A DNA stretch of 64,000 nt from Mycoplasma elephantis ATCC 51980 (GCF_000687815.1 NZ_JHXU01000002.1:1-64000); one strand, 5' to 3'. Counted from the stretch's first letter, positions 23,150 to 34,191 are shown. Made by a program: numbers and translations. The notes: generated by a model from the sequence alone, not told the origin.

Positions 23150-23728
23150 ATGACAAGAAAAGTAGTAGTATTTTGTGGACCTAGTGGCGTTGGTAAAGGA
23201 ACAATTGAATCAATTTTGTTTAAAAATGAAAATTTAAAACTTAAACTTTCAGTCTCTGCAACAAGTAGAAGTCCCAGAGATAGAGAAATAAATGGAGTCC
23301 ATTATTTTTTTATATCACAAAATGACTTTAAAGAAAAAATAAAGAATAATGAATTTTTAGAATGAAGTAGACACTTTGAAAATTACTATGGAACGCTAAA
23401 ATCACAAATTAAATCTATTTGCGACAATGGGTTAATTCCTTTCCTGGAAATAGAAACAAATGGAGCAAAACAAGTTATTAATATAAATAATGCTACTGGT
23501 GATTTCGATCTTATAACTATATTTCTCCACGCTCCAGATATGAAAGAATTAGAAAGAAGAATTAGGGGCAGAAATACAGAAACTAATGAAGTTATTTTGC
23601 AAAGATTAGAAAAAGCAAAAAAAGAAATTGGAGAATCAGTTATTTTTCAATATCATGTTATAAATCACACACCTGAACAAGCAGCATCAGAAATAGAAAA
23701 AATTATTTTAAATCATGGAGGTAAATAA
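23150..23728 (+). CDS. gmk: Guanylate kinase
   Basis: 192 residues. Phosphorylates GMP to GDP. P-loop GPSGVGKGTI (residues 9-18), SATSRSPRDREINGVHYFF (GMP-binding) and the lid region RRIRGRNTET. First gene of the gmk-prpC-prkC-rsgA-rpe cluster, a conserved mycoplasma order. TATAAT at 23131-23136; no Shine-Dalgarno. Confidence 0.95.
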
Positions 23729-24462
23729 TGCACTCATATGCATCAGATATTGGTTTGGTTAGAAATGAAAATCAAGATAAAATAGGTATTTGAACAAAAG
23801 ACCACATCACACTTGCTATTTTATGCGATGGAATGGGTGGACACTATGGGGGTAAAGAGGCATCAAGTCTTGTTGTTTTAGCATTTGAGAAAGAATTCGA
23901 AAACTATAATACAAACTGAGTAAACCAAAATGATATTCAAGAATGATTTTATAACACTGTAAAGAAAGCAAAAAATTTAATGGTTTTAAAAACTCAACAA
24001 AATGAATTATTTAAAGATATGGGAACCACTCTTACAGCAGCAATTATTGATCATAAAACCAAATATATTTATGTAATAAATATAGGGGATTCAAGAACTT
24101 ATGTTTTTGGAAATAATCTAAAACAAATAACAACAGACCACAATCTTCAAAACTACTATATTCATGAATTTAATTATTCTTTACGTAAGGCAAGAAAAAT
24201 TCCTAATGCAAAGGGACTAGTTTCAGCACTAGGACCAACAAAACATACACAAATGGAAATATTCATTGTTGAACCAAGTAAAGAATCAAAATTTGTAGTT
24301 TTAACATCAGATGGAGTGCACGATCATGTTTCTTTACCTGTCTTTGAAGAAACTCTTAAAAATAAACAAAAAAATCTACATGAAAAAGCATTAGAATTAA
24401 TTGATCTTGCAAAACGCAACAATTCTTTAGATAATTTATCAGTAATAATTGCGGAGATATAA
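23728..24462 (+). CDS. prpC: PP2C-type protein phosphatase
   Basis: 244 residues; start codon shares a base with the gmk stop. Metal-binding motifs: SDIGLVRNENQD (about 5-16), LCDGMGGHYGG (about 32), IGDSRTYVF (about 117), TSDGVHDH (about 194) and D-N in NNSLDNLSVIIAE. It reverses phosphorylation by the kinase encoded next. GGAGGTAA lies before the ATG. Confidence 0.93.
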
Positions 24463-25467
24463 ATGCATTACTGAGATTTATATAATGTAGGCAAACAAGT
24501 TGGTAAAGGTGGAATGGCTCATGTTTATAAAGCTACAAAGAAAAATTCTAATGATAAAAAAACTTATGCCTTAAAACTTATAAAGAATAGTACAAATAGT
24601 AGTGATAATTTTACTTTTTCTCAGCGTTTTTTTAATGAAGTGTCTAGTCATAGACTTGTAAATTCTCCATATGTTTGCAAATATATTGAATCATCACTAG
24701 ATTATCAAGATAAATTAAGAGATGGCTCAAAGTTTCTTCTTGTAGAATTTATAGATGGAACAATTTTGTCTGACAAAATAAAAAAAATGGGTAGAATAAC
24801 CGAAAGACAAGCGGTAGATATTACTATAAAACTTTGTCATGGTTTTAGCGAATTACATAGAAATGATATTATTCATAGAGATATAAAAAGCTCAAATATA
24901 ATGATTGATAAATATAATAATCCAAAAATTATAGATTTAGGTATTTCGTTAAGAAAAGATTCAAGTAGAGTTACAAAAGTAAATTACGTTATTGGTAGCC
25001 CATCGTGACTTGCGCCAGAATTAGTTAGCGGCGGAGCTGCATCAATTCAATCCGATATATATTCTTTAGGTTTGCTTTTGTATGAAATGGTAACTGGAAA
25101 GTTACCATTTAAGTCTAATACAAATAATAATAGTGAAATAATAAATAAGATAAAAAATCAACCCATACCCTTTATAAAAAAACAAATTCCATCCGCTTCA
25201 AATGGATTAGTTAATGTTATTTTTCGCGCAACAGCCAAAAACCCTAGAGCAAGATATAATTCAATGCTAGAATTTGCCAAAGATTTACAAACTTGTTTGA
25301 ATGATAAAAGAGTAAATGAAACATTATTAAATCCAAATAATTTAAAACCTAAGAAAAATGCTACATCAATAATAACGTCACTATGATTTATTGCTGGTTC
25401 AGTTATTTTTATAATAGCAATACTTATTACAATTATAGGAGTCATGATTTGAAAATTAGGAGTTTAG
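24463..25467 (+). CDS. prkC: Membrane Ser/Thr protein kinase (PrkC/PknB type, no PASTA domains)
   Basis: 334 residues. Gly-rich loop VGKGGMAHVYKA (about 10), the VAIK-type lysine in YALKLIK, the catalytic loop IIHRDIKSSNIMI (about 137), DLGIS in place of DFG (about 157), GSPSWLAPE activation segment and a single C-terminal membrane span (about 306-330) with almost no outer tail. The extracellular PASTA repeats of PrkC are missing, so any signal is probably sensed inside or in the membrane. One base follows the prpC stop codon only by abutment. Confidence 0.92.
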
Positions 25468-26309
25468 ACATACCGAAAATCCATTCTATTAATGGGGGTT
25501 TTTATGAAGTATTTTTTAATAATAAAATACACACTTTAAGGGGCGCTGGTAAATTACGAAATAATAATTTAACCCCTCTTGTTGGCGATTATGTTGATAT
25601 TAGTGATGGTTTTGTGGAAAATATATTAGAAAGAAAAAATGAATTAATTCGCCCGAAAGTTGCAAATATAGATTATGCAATTGTTGTTTATAGTTACAAG
25701 GAACCTAATTTTAATTCTTTTATTGTTGATGCATATTTAGCAATGATCGAGTATTCCAATATAACACCTATTATTATTTTTACAAAAAAGGATCTATCCA
25801 CACAATCAAGTTGAAAAAATTTATACAAAAAGCTTGGTTATTTGTGTTTCGATTTTTCAAATAAATCAATGAAAAACATTGAAAAAATAAAGAAATTATT
25901 AAAAAATAAGGTTAGTGTTTTTATGGGACAATCCGGAGTTGGAAAAACAACTTTAATTAATAATATTACTAACCAAAACTTAAATACACAAACTATATCA
26001 AAATCACTAAATAGAGGAAAACATACCACTAGAATAGTAACCCTTTATAAATATGATGATATGGAAATTATTGATACACCCGGATTTTCTAATTTAAGTT
26101 TGAATTTACTTCCTCTTCAATTAGCAAATAGTTTTAAAATATTTAAAGACAATTCTATAAAATGTAAATTTCGCTCTTGTTTACATGACATAGAGTCTGA
26201 AAACGATTGTTACATTAAAAAACTTGTACATGAAAATAAAATAAATGAATTTAGATACAAAAATTACTTAAAATTACTTAAGGAGAGTTATGCGTTGAAA
26301 ACATATTAG
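25449..26309 (+). CDS. rsgA: Ribosome small-subunit GTPase RsgA
   Basis: 286 residues from TTG at 25449, chosen because AGGA lies 8 bases upstream and the first family-like residues (LKIRSLDIPKIHSINGGFYEV) begin there. Circularly permuted GTPase: G4-like TKKDLS (about 117) comes before G1 GQSGVGKTTLIN (about 161) and the G3 DTPGFS (about 207), then the zinc motif C..RSCLHD..NDC. It assists late 30S assembly. It overlaps both neighbours (19 bases with the kinase, 20 with rpe). Confidence 0.93.
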
Positions 26310-26964
26310 CCCCAGCATTTTAGATGTGAAACCTAAAGAAAGAACAAACTTTGTTAATGATTTAATTAAAAATAAGAATATAAAATGAATTCATTATGAT
26401 GTTATGGATGGCAAATTTGTGCCAAATAATGCCATTACCTTGGAAGAAATAAAGGAAATAAAAAAAGCGACACCCAATCATTTTTGTGATGCGCACCTTA
26501 TGATAAATAATCCGCTAGATGAAGTGCATAAATATTCGCCATATGTAACAACTGTAACATTTCATTATGAAGCAATAAAAGATTTGGATTTAGCATTATT
26601 CATAAATAGATACTTACATGATTATTCGATCGGTTTAGCAATTAATCCGGATACAAGTGTCGATGATATAGTGCCATTTTTACCTTTTTTAGATATTGTG
26701 CTAGTTATGTCGGTGTGACCAGGTAAAGGGGGGCAAAATTTTATTCCTACAGCAATAGATAAAATTAAAGAATTAAAAAGATTAAGAGTACTTAATAATT
26801 ATCACTATTTAATTCAAGTAGATGGGGGAATAAATAAAGAAACATCTAAACATGCATGAAGAGCGGGCGCGGATCTAATTGTTGTTGGTTCATATATAGT
26901 TAAGGATCCATCAATTGAAAATATTAATAGCATTAAATTTGAAAATAGATTTAAAAATGATTAA
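26290..26964 (+). CDS. rpe: Ribulose-phosphate 3-epimerase
   Basis: 224 residues, start MRWKHISPSILD with UGA Trp at codon 3, after AGGAGAG. Interconverts ribulose- and xylulose-5-phosphate. Motifs: HYDVMDGKFVPN (about 34), HLMINNP, MSVWPGKGGQNF (about 140) and QVDGGINKET (about 178). Last gene of the kinase-phosphatase cluster. In M. genitalium pgi lies between rsgA and rpe; here it does not. Confidence 0.94.
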
Positions 26965-26966
26965 GT

Positions 26967-27770
26967 CTATTTTTTATAAAACAAATTATATAATCCTCCA
27001 TTTTTAGATCTTGGGCCGACATATGTTGCATTTTTTTTAAATTCTTTTGCACCATTACCCATCGCAATAACTGTCCCTAACATACTAATACATGTTGCAT
27101 CAGTCATAGAATCCCCTATATGAATTGCATAACTAGGATCAACATTCATTATTTCACAAAATTCAGAGGCCGCACTACCCTTATTACAAAATCTAGATGT
27201 AATTTCTACAACGTAATTACCGGTTGATGAAAATATATCTAAACCAGGAAATAAAATCCGTAAATTATCTACCAAACGTTGAGTAAAAAATGGCGTTTTT
27301 AAAATCAATGAAATTTTAAAAATTTTATTATTGATAGAAAGATTATTAATACTATTAGTATTAACACCTCTCACAAAACTTGCGAGAACTATTTGTAATT
27401 TACTATATAAATATATATTTGTAAATTGTTCATCAAATGTAACAAAAATTATTTTTCTATTAGTTAAATATTTGAATAAATTTGATAAAACTTTTATATC
27501 TATATAGTTAGTTTTAATAAGTGAAAAATTATCATATAATTTTGCCCCATTATATAAAATTAATTTATTAATACCATATTTTTTTGCAACTTTATAAACT
27601 TTATTATCAAATCCTCTTGATGTAGATATAATAATTTCTTTGCTTTTTTTCATATTATCTAAAAATAAACCATTTTTAGGGGAAATTAGTTGTTTTTTAG
27701 AATCAAATAATGTCCCATCTAAATCTAAGAAAATGATTTTGCTTTCTCCTAATATCTTTTTTATATCCAT
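26967..27770 (-). CDS. Cof-type HAD-superfamily phosphatase
   Basis: 267 residues. Catalytic loop FLDLDGTLFDSK (about 14-25), motif II STSRG (about 49) and motif IV HIGDSMTDATCI (about 217) with cap type IIB between. Members dephosphorylate sugar phosphates, nucleotides or flavins; the substrate cannot be told. Converges on rpe with only 2 bases between and no clear terminator. Confidence 0.85.
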   Translation of the reverse strand: MDIKKILGESKIIFLDLDGTLFDSKKQLISPKNGLFLDNMKKSKEIIISTSRGFDNKVYKVAKKYGINKLILYNGAKLYDNFSLIKTNYIDIKVLSNLFKYLTNRKIIFVTFDEQFTNIYLYSKLQIVLASFVRGVNTNSINNLSINNKIFKISLILKTPFFTQRLVDNLRILFPGLDIFSSTGNYVVEITSRFCNKGSAASEFCEIMNVDPSYAIHIGDSMTDATCISMLGTVIAMGNGAKEFKKNATYVGPRSKNGGLYNLFYKK

Positions 27771-27798
27771 AAGCCTTTTTATATTTTACAATATTTAT

Positions 27799-27804
27799 TA
27801 TAAA
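27799..27804 (+). promoter_or_regulatory. -10 box before fpg
   Basis: TATAAA with 8 bases to the ATG of fpg and no Shine-Dalgarno: another likely leaderless message. Confidence 0.5.
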
Positions 27805-27812
27805 ATATATAC

Positions 27813-28630
27813 ATGCCAGAACTTCCAGCAGTAAAAGTTGTTGTAAAAAATTTAAAAAGCGTTATTTTAAACAAAAATATAGAAAAAATATTGATTTTAC
27901 AGAATAAATTAATTAAAGAAATTGAGCCAAATGATTTTATAAATAGAGTTAAAAATTCTAAAATTATAGACATAAACAATATAGGTAAATTTATTGTTTT
28001 CAAACTAAGTAACAATGAAGTAATAATTTCTCACTTAAGAATGGAAGGGAAGTATAGATTTTTAACACATAATTACAACATAGATAAACATTGTCATTTG
28101 ATTTTTTATTTTAGCGACAACACGCAATTAAGATATTATGACTCAAGAATGTTTGGTACTTTTCATTTAAGGAAAACTAATGATTATCTAAATACATTAC
28201 CTATTTCAAAATTAGCAAAAACACCAGAAAAAATAGATCCAAACTTGTTATATGAAAAAATAAAAATAAAAAAACACAAATAAAGACCTTACTTCTTGAC
28301 CAAACGTTGATAGCAGGAATTGGAAATATATATGCAAATGAAACATTGTGAGCTTGCAAAATACTACCTTCGAGAAAAGCTTGTAATATCACAAAAAATG
28401 AATTAATTAATATATTAAATGAGTCTTCAAGGATAATGAATTTATCAGAAGAGCATGGAGGTGCTACAATTTCTAGTTTTGAATCATTTAATCATAGAAT
28501 AGGAGATTTTCAAAATTTTCTAAAAGTTCATGGTAGATATAACAAACCTTGTTTCATTTGTAAAAATCTAATATCTAAAATTAAAATAAATGGTAGAGGA
28601 ACATATTTTTGCAGTTTTTGCCAAAAATAA
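27813..28630 (+). pseudogene. fpg: Formamidopyrimidine-DNA glycosylase Fpg/MutM, with a -1 frameshift at a 7-A run
   Basis: The first frame gives MPELPAV... with catalytic Pro2/Glu3 and the beta-lyase lysine in NNIGKFIVF, and stops at 28281-28283. The remaining family sequence (TLLLDQTLIAGIGNIYANE, the C-terminal zinc finger PCFICK...FCSFCQ) continues in the -1 frame to 28630. Together they make about 272 residues, full length. The switch falls at A_AAA_AAA (28268-28274) in the right phase for -1 slippage. So this is either programmed or transcriptional slippage, a recent loss, or one missing A in the sequence. The usual Glu of PELPEV is Ala. Confidence 0.85.
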
Positions 28631-28646
28631 ATATTAATAATATTTA

Positions 28647-29246
28647 TTATTTAATTAATATACTTTTTATATTTTTGTATGATACTCTATGTTCTGGTGT
28701 TATCCCATATTTCTTAATAGCATTATTATGCATTTTTGTGCAATAACCTTTATGTTTTTTGAACATAAAATTAGGATATTTTTTATCCAAATCAATCATA
28801 TAATTATCTCTCGAAACTTTCGCTAGAATAGAAGCGGCGGCAACCGTTATACTTTTTTGATCACCTTTAATTAAATTGTCTTGTTTTATTTTTATATCTA
28901 TGTTTTCATAATCCGTAATTACTATTTCGGGAATAATTTTAAGATTTTCTATACACCTTTTCATACCTAATTTACTTGCTTTTTTAGGATTTAACTCATC
29001 CACTTCTTTCGATGATATAAAAATTATTGAATAATCGATTGCATCATTTATTATGATATTAAACAATTTATTTCTTTTATTATTTGATATTTTTTTAGAA
29101 TCATTTATTAATATATTTTGATAATTTTTTGGAAAAATTACACATGCACACACAAGAGGTCCTGCACAACACCCCCTGCCCGCTTCATCAGTACCACAAA
29201 TAAAATTTATTTTATTATCTCAGTATTTTTTTTCATAATCTAGCAT
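28647..29246 (-). CDS. rnhB: Ribonuclease HII
   Basis: 199 residues from ATG at 29246, with one UGA Trp. Removes ribonucleotides from DNA. The catalytic block is CGTDEAGRGCCAGPLV (DEAGRG, about 19-24), followed by INDSKKIS and VITDYENID. ATG follows the thiI stop with no gap, so the genes are co-translated. Converges on fpg. Confidence 0.93.
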
Positions 29247-30380
29247 TTATTTAAACACCTGTATTTGATTCTTTAATATTTCATTCTCAAATTCAAATAA
29301 ATTAGAAAGCTCATTTTCAAGTTGTTTTGCTTGATACAAATTTGGTTTTATAATGGGGTTTTTAGGGGCAAAAAGTTCACATGTTTCATTTGCCTTTTCA
29401 ATTGATATATTATATGTTCCTATATTTGTTGCTATTTTAATAGTTTCAACTTTATCATTTGTTAAAACTGGCCTAAAAATTGGTAAATTCGTTACCTCAC
29501 TTATTACATTAATTGATTCAATTGTTTGCGAAGCCACTTGACCAATATTTTCGCCATTAGATAATGCTTTATAATTATTTTTATTAGCTACCTCGGTTGC
29601 AATTCTATAAAAACTTCTTCTCATCAAATTGATTTTATATTCTTGTTTTGAAATTAATGAAATATAATTCATAATCTTTGTATATTTCACAAGATAAAAA
29701 ATACTGTTATTTTGATATTTATTTAAAATTTCTATTATTCTTTTCATTTTATCAATTGTTTTTTTATCTGTTTGGGGAGGTGTGACAAAACTTATAAAAT
29801 CTACTTTTAGTCCTCTTTTAATTAAATTATATGCAGCAACCGGAGAATCTATTCCCCCTGATAAAAGATGCAAAACCTTACCAGAAGTACCATTAGGCAA
29901 GCCCCCCAATCCTTTTATATGTTCAAAAAATACAAAAATGTTGTTTTTTCTTACCTCAATATTTATATTTAAATCTGGATTTTTTACATCAACTTTTAAA
30001 TTAAAGTTTTTTATAACAAATTCTCCCAAATAGTTATTTATCATATTAGAATTCATTTCAAAACTTTTATTATTTCTTCTAGCTGAAATTTTGAATGTTT
30101 TATAGCAATCTTTATTTCTTAAAAAATCTAAAATTATTTTTTTTACATTTTCCACATCTAAATTAGAAACTATTACTGGAGAAAAAGATGTAATACCAAA
30201 AACAAACATAAGATCATTTAAAAATTTCTCTTCATATTTGATAAACATCCTATCATACTCTACTTCTACATTTGTTTTTAACTTATGTTCTATATCACTT
30301 TTTAATGCATTTATAAAATACATTCGGTTATTTTTTTTTAACACTAATTCGCCATATCGAATTAATATCTTATTGTACAT
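29247..30380 (-). CDS. thiI: tRNA 4-thiouridine synthase ThiI
   Basis: 377 residues. Ferredoxin-like and THUMP domains (about 1-160), then the PP-loop HLLSGGIDSPVAAYNL (about 171). The C-terminal rhodanese domain of E. coli ThiI is absent, as in Gram-positive forms. Makes s4U8 in tRNA; a role in thiamine synthesis is unlikely here. Overlaps the EzrA-like gene by 11 bases. Confidence 0.93.
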   Translation of the reverse strand: MYNKILIRYGELVLKKNNRMYFINALKSDIEHKLKTNVEVEYDRMFIKYEEKFLNDLMFVFGITSFSPVIVSNLDVENVKKIILDFLRNKDCYKTFKISARRNNKSFEMNSNMINNYLGEFVIKNFNLKVDVKNPDLNINIEVRKNNIFVFFEHIKGLGGLPNGTSGKVLHLLSGGIDSPVAAYNLIKRGLKVDFISFVTPPQTDKKTIDKMKRIIEILNKYQNNSIFYLVKYTKIMNYISLISKQEYKINLMRRSFYRIATEVANKNNYKALSNGENIGQVASQTIESINVISEVTNLPIFRPVLTNDKVETIKIATNIGTYNISIEKANETCELFAPKNPIIKPNLYQAKQLENELSNLFEFENEILKNQIQVFK

Positions 30381-31722
30381 CTTTCATTCCTTCCTTTAAT
30401 CTTGAAATAAGCATCTCTAATTCATATAATTTCCTATTTCGAATTTTATGACCTAACTCTAATAATTCATTTTTAGTAATATTTTTACTTTCATTATCAT
30501 TATTTTTAAAAATATTATTATAGTAATCTTCATTGAAAATTAAAGCTTTGTACATTTCATCTAAAATAACAATTACCTCTTTTAAATCTCCAGCTAGTTC
30601 AACATATTTATCAAATAAACTTGAACATGTAAATAGTTCTAATTCATTCTTTAATTGATCTATAGTATTATTAATTTTAACAATTAAGTTTACTACATAT
30701 TTTGAGTTATTGTTTTCTTCGCCAAAATCTTTTGTATCAAAGACAATTTTAAAGTTTTCTATTAATTCAGAGAAAATTTTATCAATATCTATCTTAGGAA
30801 TAATAGTTTTAAAATAATTATCCCTTATAATTGATTCATTGATTTGATTTATATTTTTTTGAATTAATTTAAATTCATCGATGTTGTCAATTAAATTATT
30901 TTTTTTAAAATTTCTTTGTAATTTTAACAACCTTTTTTCTGAATTTTCCAATAGTTTTTGTTGAATACTAAAGTGAAAATGTTCATTTTTGTATTCTATA
31001 TTTAATTTATTTTTTACATTTTCTATGTCTTTAATTAATTCCTTAAAAACTATAAATTCTAGATTATAGTAAATATTAATATTCTTAATTAACTCATCCA
31101 TTCTAATAGCTATATTAGTTATAGAATCTTGTTTTTCATTTAGTGATTCATTACTATTTTCGACCATGTAAATTAAATTAACTAAATTTTTTATTTCATT
31201 ATTAAATTCATTCACTTTGTTAGGAAATATATTTTTATTAATATTTATGAATTTCTTAACAGAATTTATCAATTCTCGTTTTTTATATAGTGATTGATTA
31301 ATAAATTCAATATTTTTAAAATATTCGTCATATACACCTATAAACTTTTTACGCAATATAATAAATTCTTTTTTATTTTTTTCATATTCTTTAATTTTAT
31401 TCTTTTTTTGTTTGGGTTTAAATCCGGATGAATGAAATAAATTATTTAATTCCATAACAATTTTGTTATGTTTTTTTACTAATTCATTAAAAATTAAAAT
31501 AAAATTTTGTATTTCGTCATCTATCTTTTTATTAAAATTTCTCATTATAAAATTTGACTTAGATTCTATTTCGCCAATAATACCATCCACTTCCGCGGCT
31601 GTATTTTGATTAATTTCTTTTCACTTATTCCTTAATAAATTATCATAAATAAATAAAAAAACTATAACAATAATACCAATTACAACAAGAATTAATAATA
31701 GTATGATAATGTAATAAAACAC
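30370..31722 (-). CDS. EzrA-like septation regulator (membrane-anchored coiled coil)
   Basis: 450 residues from a GTG at 31722, chosen because ATAGGAGAT lies just upstream and it gives a proper N-terminal membrane span (VFYYIIILLLILVVIGIIVI). After the span, KWKEINQNTAAEVDGIIGEIESK leads into a long helical, Lys/Glu/Asn-rich coiled-coil region. No catalytic motif. The same topology and the rpsD-ezrA-thiI neighbourhood of Bacillus support EzrA, a regulator of FtsZ ring placement. Sequence alone is weak. Confidence 0.6.
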
Positions 31723-31799
31723 GATTCCATCTCCTATATAAATAAATATTATATATATTAAATTTATTAAAACTAATGAATAAGTTATTTAATTAATAA

Positions 31800-31965
31800 A
31801 ATATATTAAATTTTTAGTAAAATAATAAAGCATATACAGCAGATTAATATTTAAGAGCAATGTTAAGTTTGTTAAGAGTTGAAAGTAAATTATGCTGAAA
31901 ATCGAAATCATTAAACTTAAAATATTATTAAAGAATTAATCCCTTTTATGCGAAAGGAGAAAAAT
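31800..31965 (+). promoter_or_regulatory. rpsD leader with possible hairpin
   Basis: About 165 untranslated bases precede rpsD. TTAAGTTT (31863-31870) can pair with AAACTTAA (31913-31920). S4 represses its own mRNA through a structured leader in Bacillus and E. coli, so this may be an S4 site; the fold is not shown to match those classes. Confidence 0.35.
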
Positions 31966-32565
31966 ATGTCAAGATATACTGGTCCAGTATTTAAAAAAGC
32001 AAGACGTTATGGTTATTCAATCCTTGAAAGCAATAAAGAATTTGCTAAAGGAAAGAAAAGAAATTATGCCCCAGGTCAACATGGGCAAAAAAGAGTTAAG
32101 TTATCAGATTATGGATTACACTTATATGAAAAACAAAAATTAAAATTTGTTTTTGGAATGACTGAAAAACAATTTAGAAAAACATTTGAAAAATCAAGTA
32201 AATTACAAGGTATTAGTGGTACAAACTTTCTTCAAATGCTTGAAAGTCGTTTAGATTCAATTGTATTTAGATCAGGTATGGCGCAAACAAGAAGACAAGC
32301 TAGACAACTAGTAGTTCACGGTCATTTTTTACTAAATGGTAAGAAAGCAGATATTCCATCAATGCATATAAAACAAAAAGATGTAGTTACATTAAAAGAA
32401 AAATCAAGAAAAATTACCCAAATTACTCAAGCAATGGAAAATGGAAACGTTGCTCCATGATTAACTGTTAAGAATTTTGAAATTACATATGATAGATTAC
32501 CCGAAAGAAATGAAATGCACAAAGATATTAATGAAGCATTAATAGTTGAGTACTTCAACAAATAG
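31966..32565 (+). CDS. rpsD: 30S ribosomal protein S4
   Basis: 199 residues, ATG at 31966 after AAAGGAGA (an ATG 18 bases earlier overlaps the binding site). [18 protein letters not shown] opening, the [11 protein letters not shown] block and the S4 RNA-binding domain [25 protein letters not shown]. Internal UGA Trp near the C-terminus. Followed after 7 bases by rpmE. Confidence 0.97.
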
Positions 32566-32572
32566 GAGAGAT

Positions 32573-32791
32573 ATGAAAAAAGATATTCACCCAAAACATA
32601 ATAATATCACTGCATCATGTTCAACATGTAATACAAAATTTGAATTTGGTAGTTCAAAGTCAAAAATTTCTATTGATGTGTGTTCTGGTTGCCACCCAGT
32701 TTACACAGGGGACCGTACAAAAACTAAAGCTACAGGTAGAATCGAAAGATTTAACCGTATGCTTAAAGCAAAAGATAATAAGAAAAAATAA
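32573..32791 (+). CDS. rpmE: 50S ribosomal protein L31 (zinc form)
   Basis: 72 residues from ATG after AGGAGAGAT. MKKDIHPKHNNITASCSTC then CSGCHPVYTGDRT: four cysteines of the zinc-binding L31 type, though the first pair is CxxC rather than CxC. Second gene of the rpsD unit. Confidence 0.95.
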   Translation: MKKDIHPKHNNITASCSTCNTKFEFGSSKSKISIDVCSGCHPVYTGDRTKTKATGRIERFNRMLKAKDNKKK

Positions 32792-32808
32792 GCTATTGCT
32801 TATTTTTT
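32783..32808. terminator. Bidirectional terminator between rpmE and the lipoprotein gene
   Basis: AAAATAAGC, TATT, GCTTATTTTTTT, overlapping the ends of both convergent genes. Confidence 0.75.
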
Positions 32809-33389
32809 TCGTTCTTGTAACCTTCAATAATATCGTTAAGTTGTAATATAGAATTATTCGCATTATTAAGAGAAACTTTAAGTTTTTCAATACCAATCTT
32901 GGTTTTTAAATTAGAATTGTATAATTCTAAAGATTCTTTCTTTTTTGTTTCATCACTCTCTGTATTCGAGACTATTTTTTCAAGTTCTTTGATTTCGTTA
33001 GAAATAAAATCATTTTGAGTTTTTTCTAGTCTACTTTTTTCTTCATTTAATGGTAAATTGTTATCTTTATGAAGAATATTATTATAGTATCACATAGCTT
33101 CGCCCATTACTAAGCTAACCGACTTAGATAATTCTAGTTTTGTAACTATTTGTTTTTTTATTTCTTCAATAGTTTTAGATTTATCAATAGATTTGTTTAT
33201 TTCTTGTTCCAATTTATTTAATTCATTTGTAGCATTATTTAAAAATGGTTGAGCAATAATTGCTCTTTCAGCAACATTAAATTGTTCTTCTTTTTGTTCC
33301 TTTGTTAATTCTCCCCCGCCACAAGAAACCAAAACCAGAGGAGATGAAAGGCATAAAAATAATGGGGTTATTAATTTAAGAAATTTCAT
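32793..33389 (-). CDS. Helical lipoprotein
   Basis: 198 residues from ATG at 33389 after AAAGGATTAAA. Signal peptide with lipobox (MKFLKLITPLFLCL...LVLVSC, Cys at about 23), then a Gly stretch and an almost wholly helical, charged region with heptad-like pattern (coiled coil). One UGA Trp. Anchored outside by lipid. Not recognised as a known family. Twelve bases downstream of the preceding membrane protein gene. Confidence 0.8.
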
Positions 33390-33400
33390 TTTAATCCTTT

Positions 33401-34126
33401 CTAACAAAAACCAATAATCAAACATATAATAAACACCAAAAACAACGCTCCAATTGCAACAAGCGGTATAAAATATTTATGTGTTTTACGATTTTTCGCA
33501 TACATTTTTTGAATTTCATTTATATCACAAATATTTGTTGGGTCAACTTGATCATCTTTTGTTGGGGTTGTGTTGTATAAAATATCATCAGACACAAAAG
33601 ATGACTTTGTTTTATAATTGCTTAACTCATTATCATTATTTAAATCTTGATAATAAATTTGAGTTCCATCAATTATCCTTATATCACAATCTTTTTTTAC
33701 CTTACCATCAAAATTCTTGTCTAATATTTTTAAATCATAATTTTTTAATTCTTGTTTTATCTTCATAACAATATTTGAACCAAGAATTTTATTTTGCTTT
33801 CTTATACTTATTGTTTTATCTTCATTTAATCCAATTGCACTAATAAATTCTTTTTTTATTTCATCTGAATAATTTATTACAAAGTTAACTGAGTATTTCT
33901 CACTATTTTCTTTTTTATAAAGCACTCCAGCTAGTCCATCATTAGGATCTTCAAAGAAAACTCTGCATCCTATATTTTGTGCTAAAAGCCAAGCGATCGC
34001 AATTGTTCTTTCTTTAAATGTTGCGAAAAAATCTTCCATACCATTAGGGTTATCCTTATAAATTACCCAATGATTATTTTTTCTATTTTTATCGTATGCT
34101 ACATAGTAATCTTTATATCTAATCAT
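33401..34126 (-). CDS. Hypothetical protein with C-terminal membrane anchor
   Basis: 241 residues. The N-terminal YYVAYDKNRKNNHWVIYKDN...FATFKERTIAIAWLLAQ faintly resembles DUF2188-type small domains ('W.V......S..f.tk.eAi..A..la'). The middle is charged, and one span (about 217-240) ends the protein, so the body is cytoplasmic. TATAAT lies just upstream, directly after the tmRNA terminator. Function unknown; probably in an operon with the lipoprotein. Confidence 0.7.
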   Translation of the reverse strand: MIRYKDYYVAYDKNRKNNHWVIYKDNPNGMEDFFATFKERTIAIAWLLAQNIGCRVFFEDPNDGLAGVLYKKENSEKYSVNFVINYSDEIKKEFISAIGLNEDKTISIRKQNKILGSNIVMKIKQELKNYDLKILDKNFDGKVKKDCDIRIIDGTQIYYQDLNNDNELSNYKTKSSFVSDDILYNTTPTKDDQVDPTNICDINEIQKMYAKNRKTHKYFIPLVAIGALFLVFIICLIIGFC

Positions 34127-34149
34127 AATATTATTATTATATATAAAAA

Positions 34150-34176
34150 AGAAAAACCATCTTTTAAAAGATGGAA
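34150..34176 (-). terminator. Terminator of tmRNA
   Basis: On the minus strand CCATCTTTT/AAAAGATGG is followed by TTTTTCTTTTTT, just past the tmRNA 3' end. Confidence 0.8.
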
Positions 34177-34191
34177 TTGGTCAATTTGATT

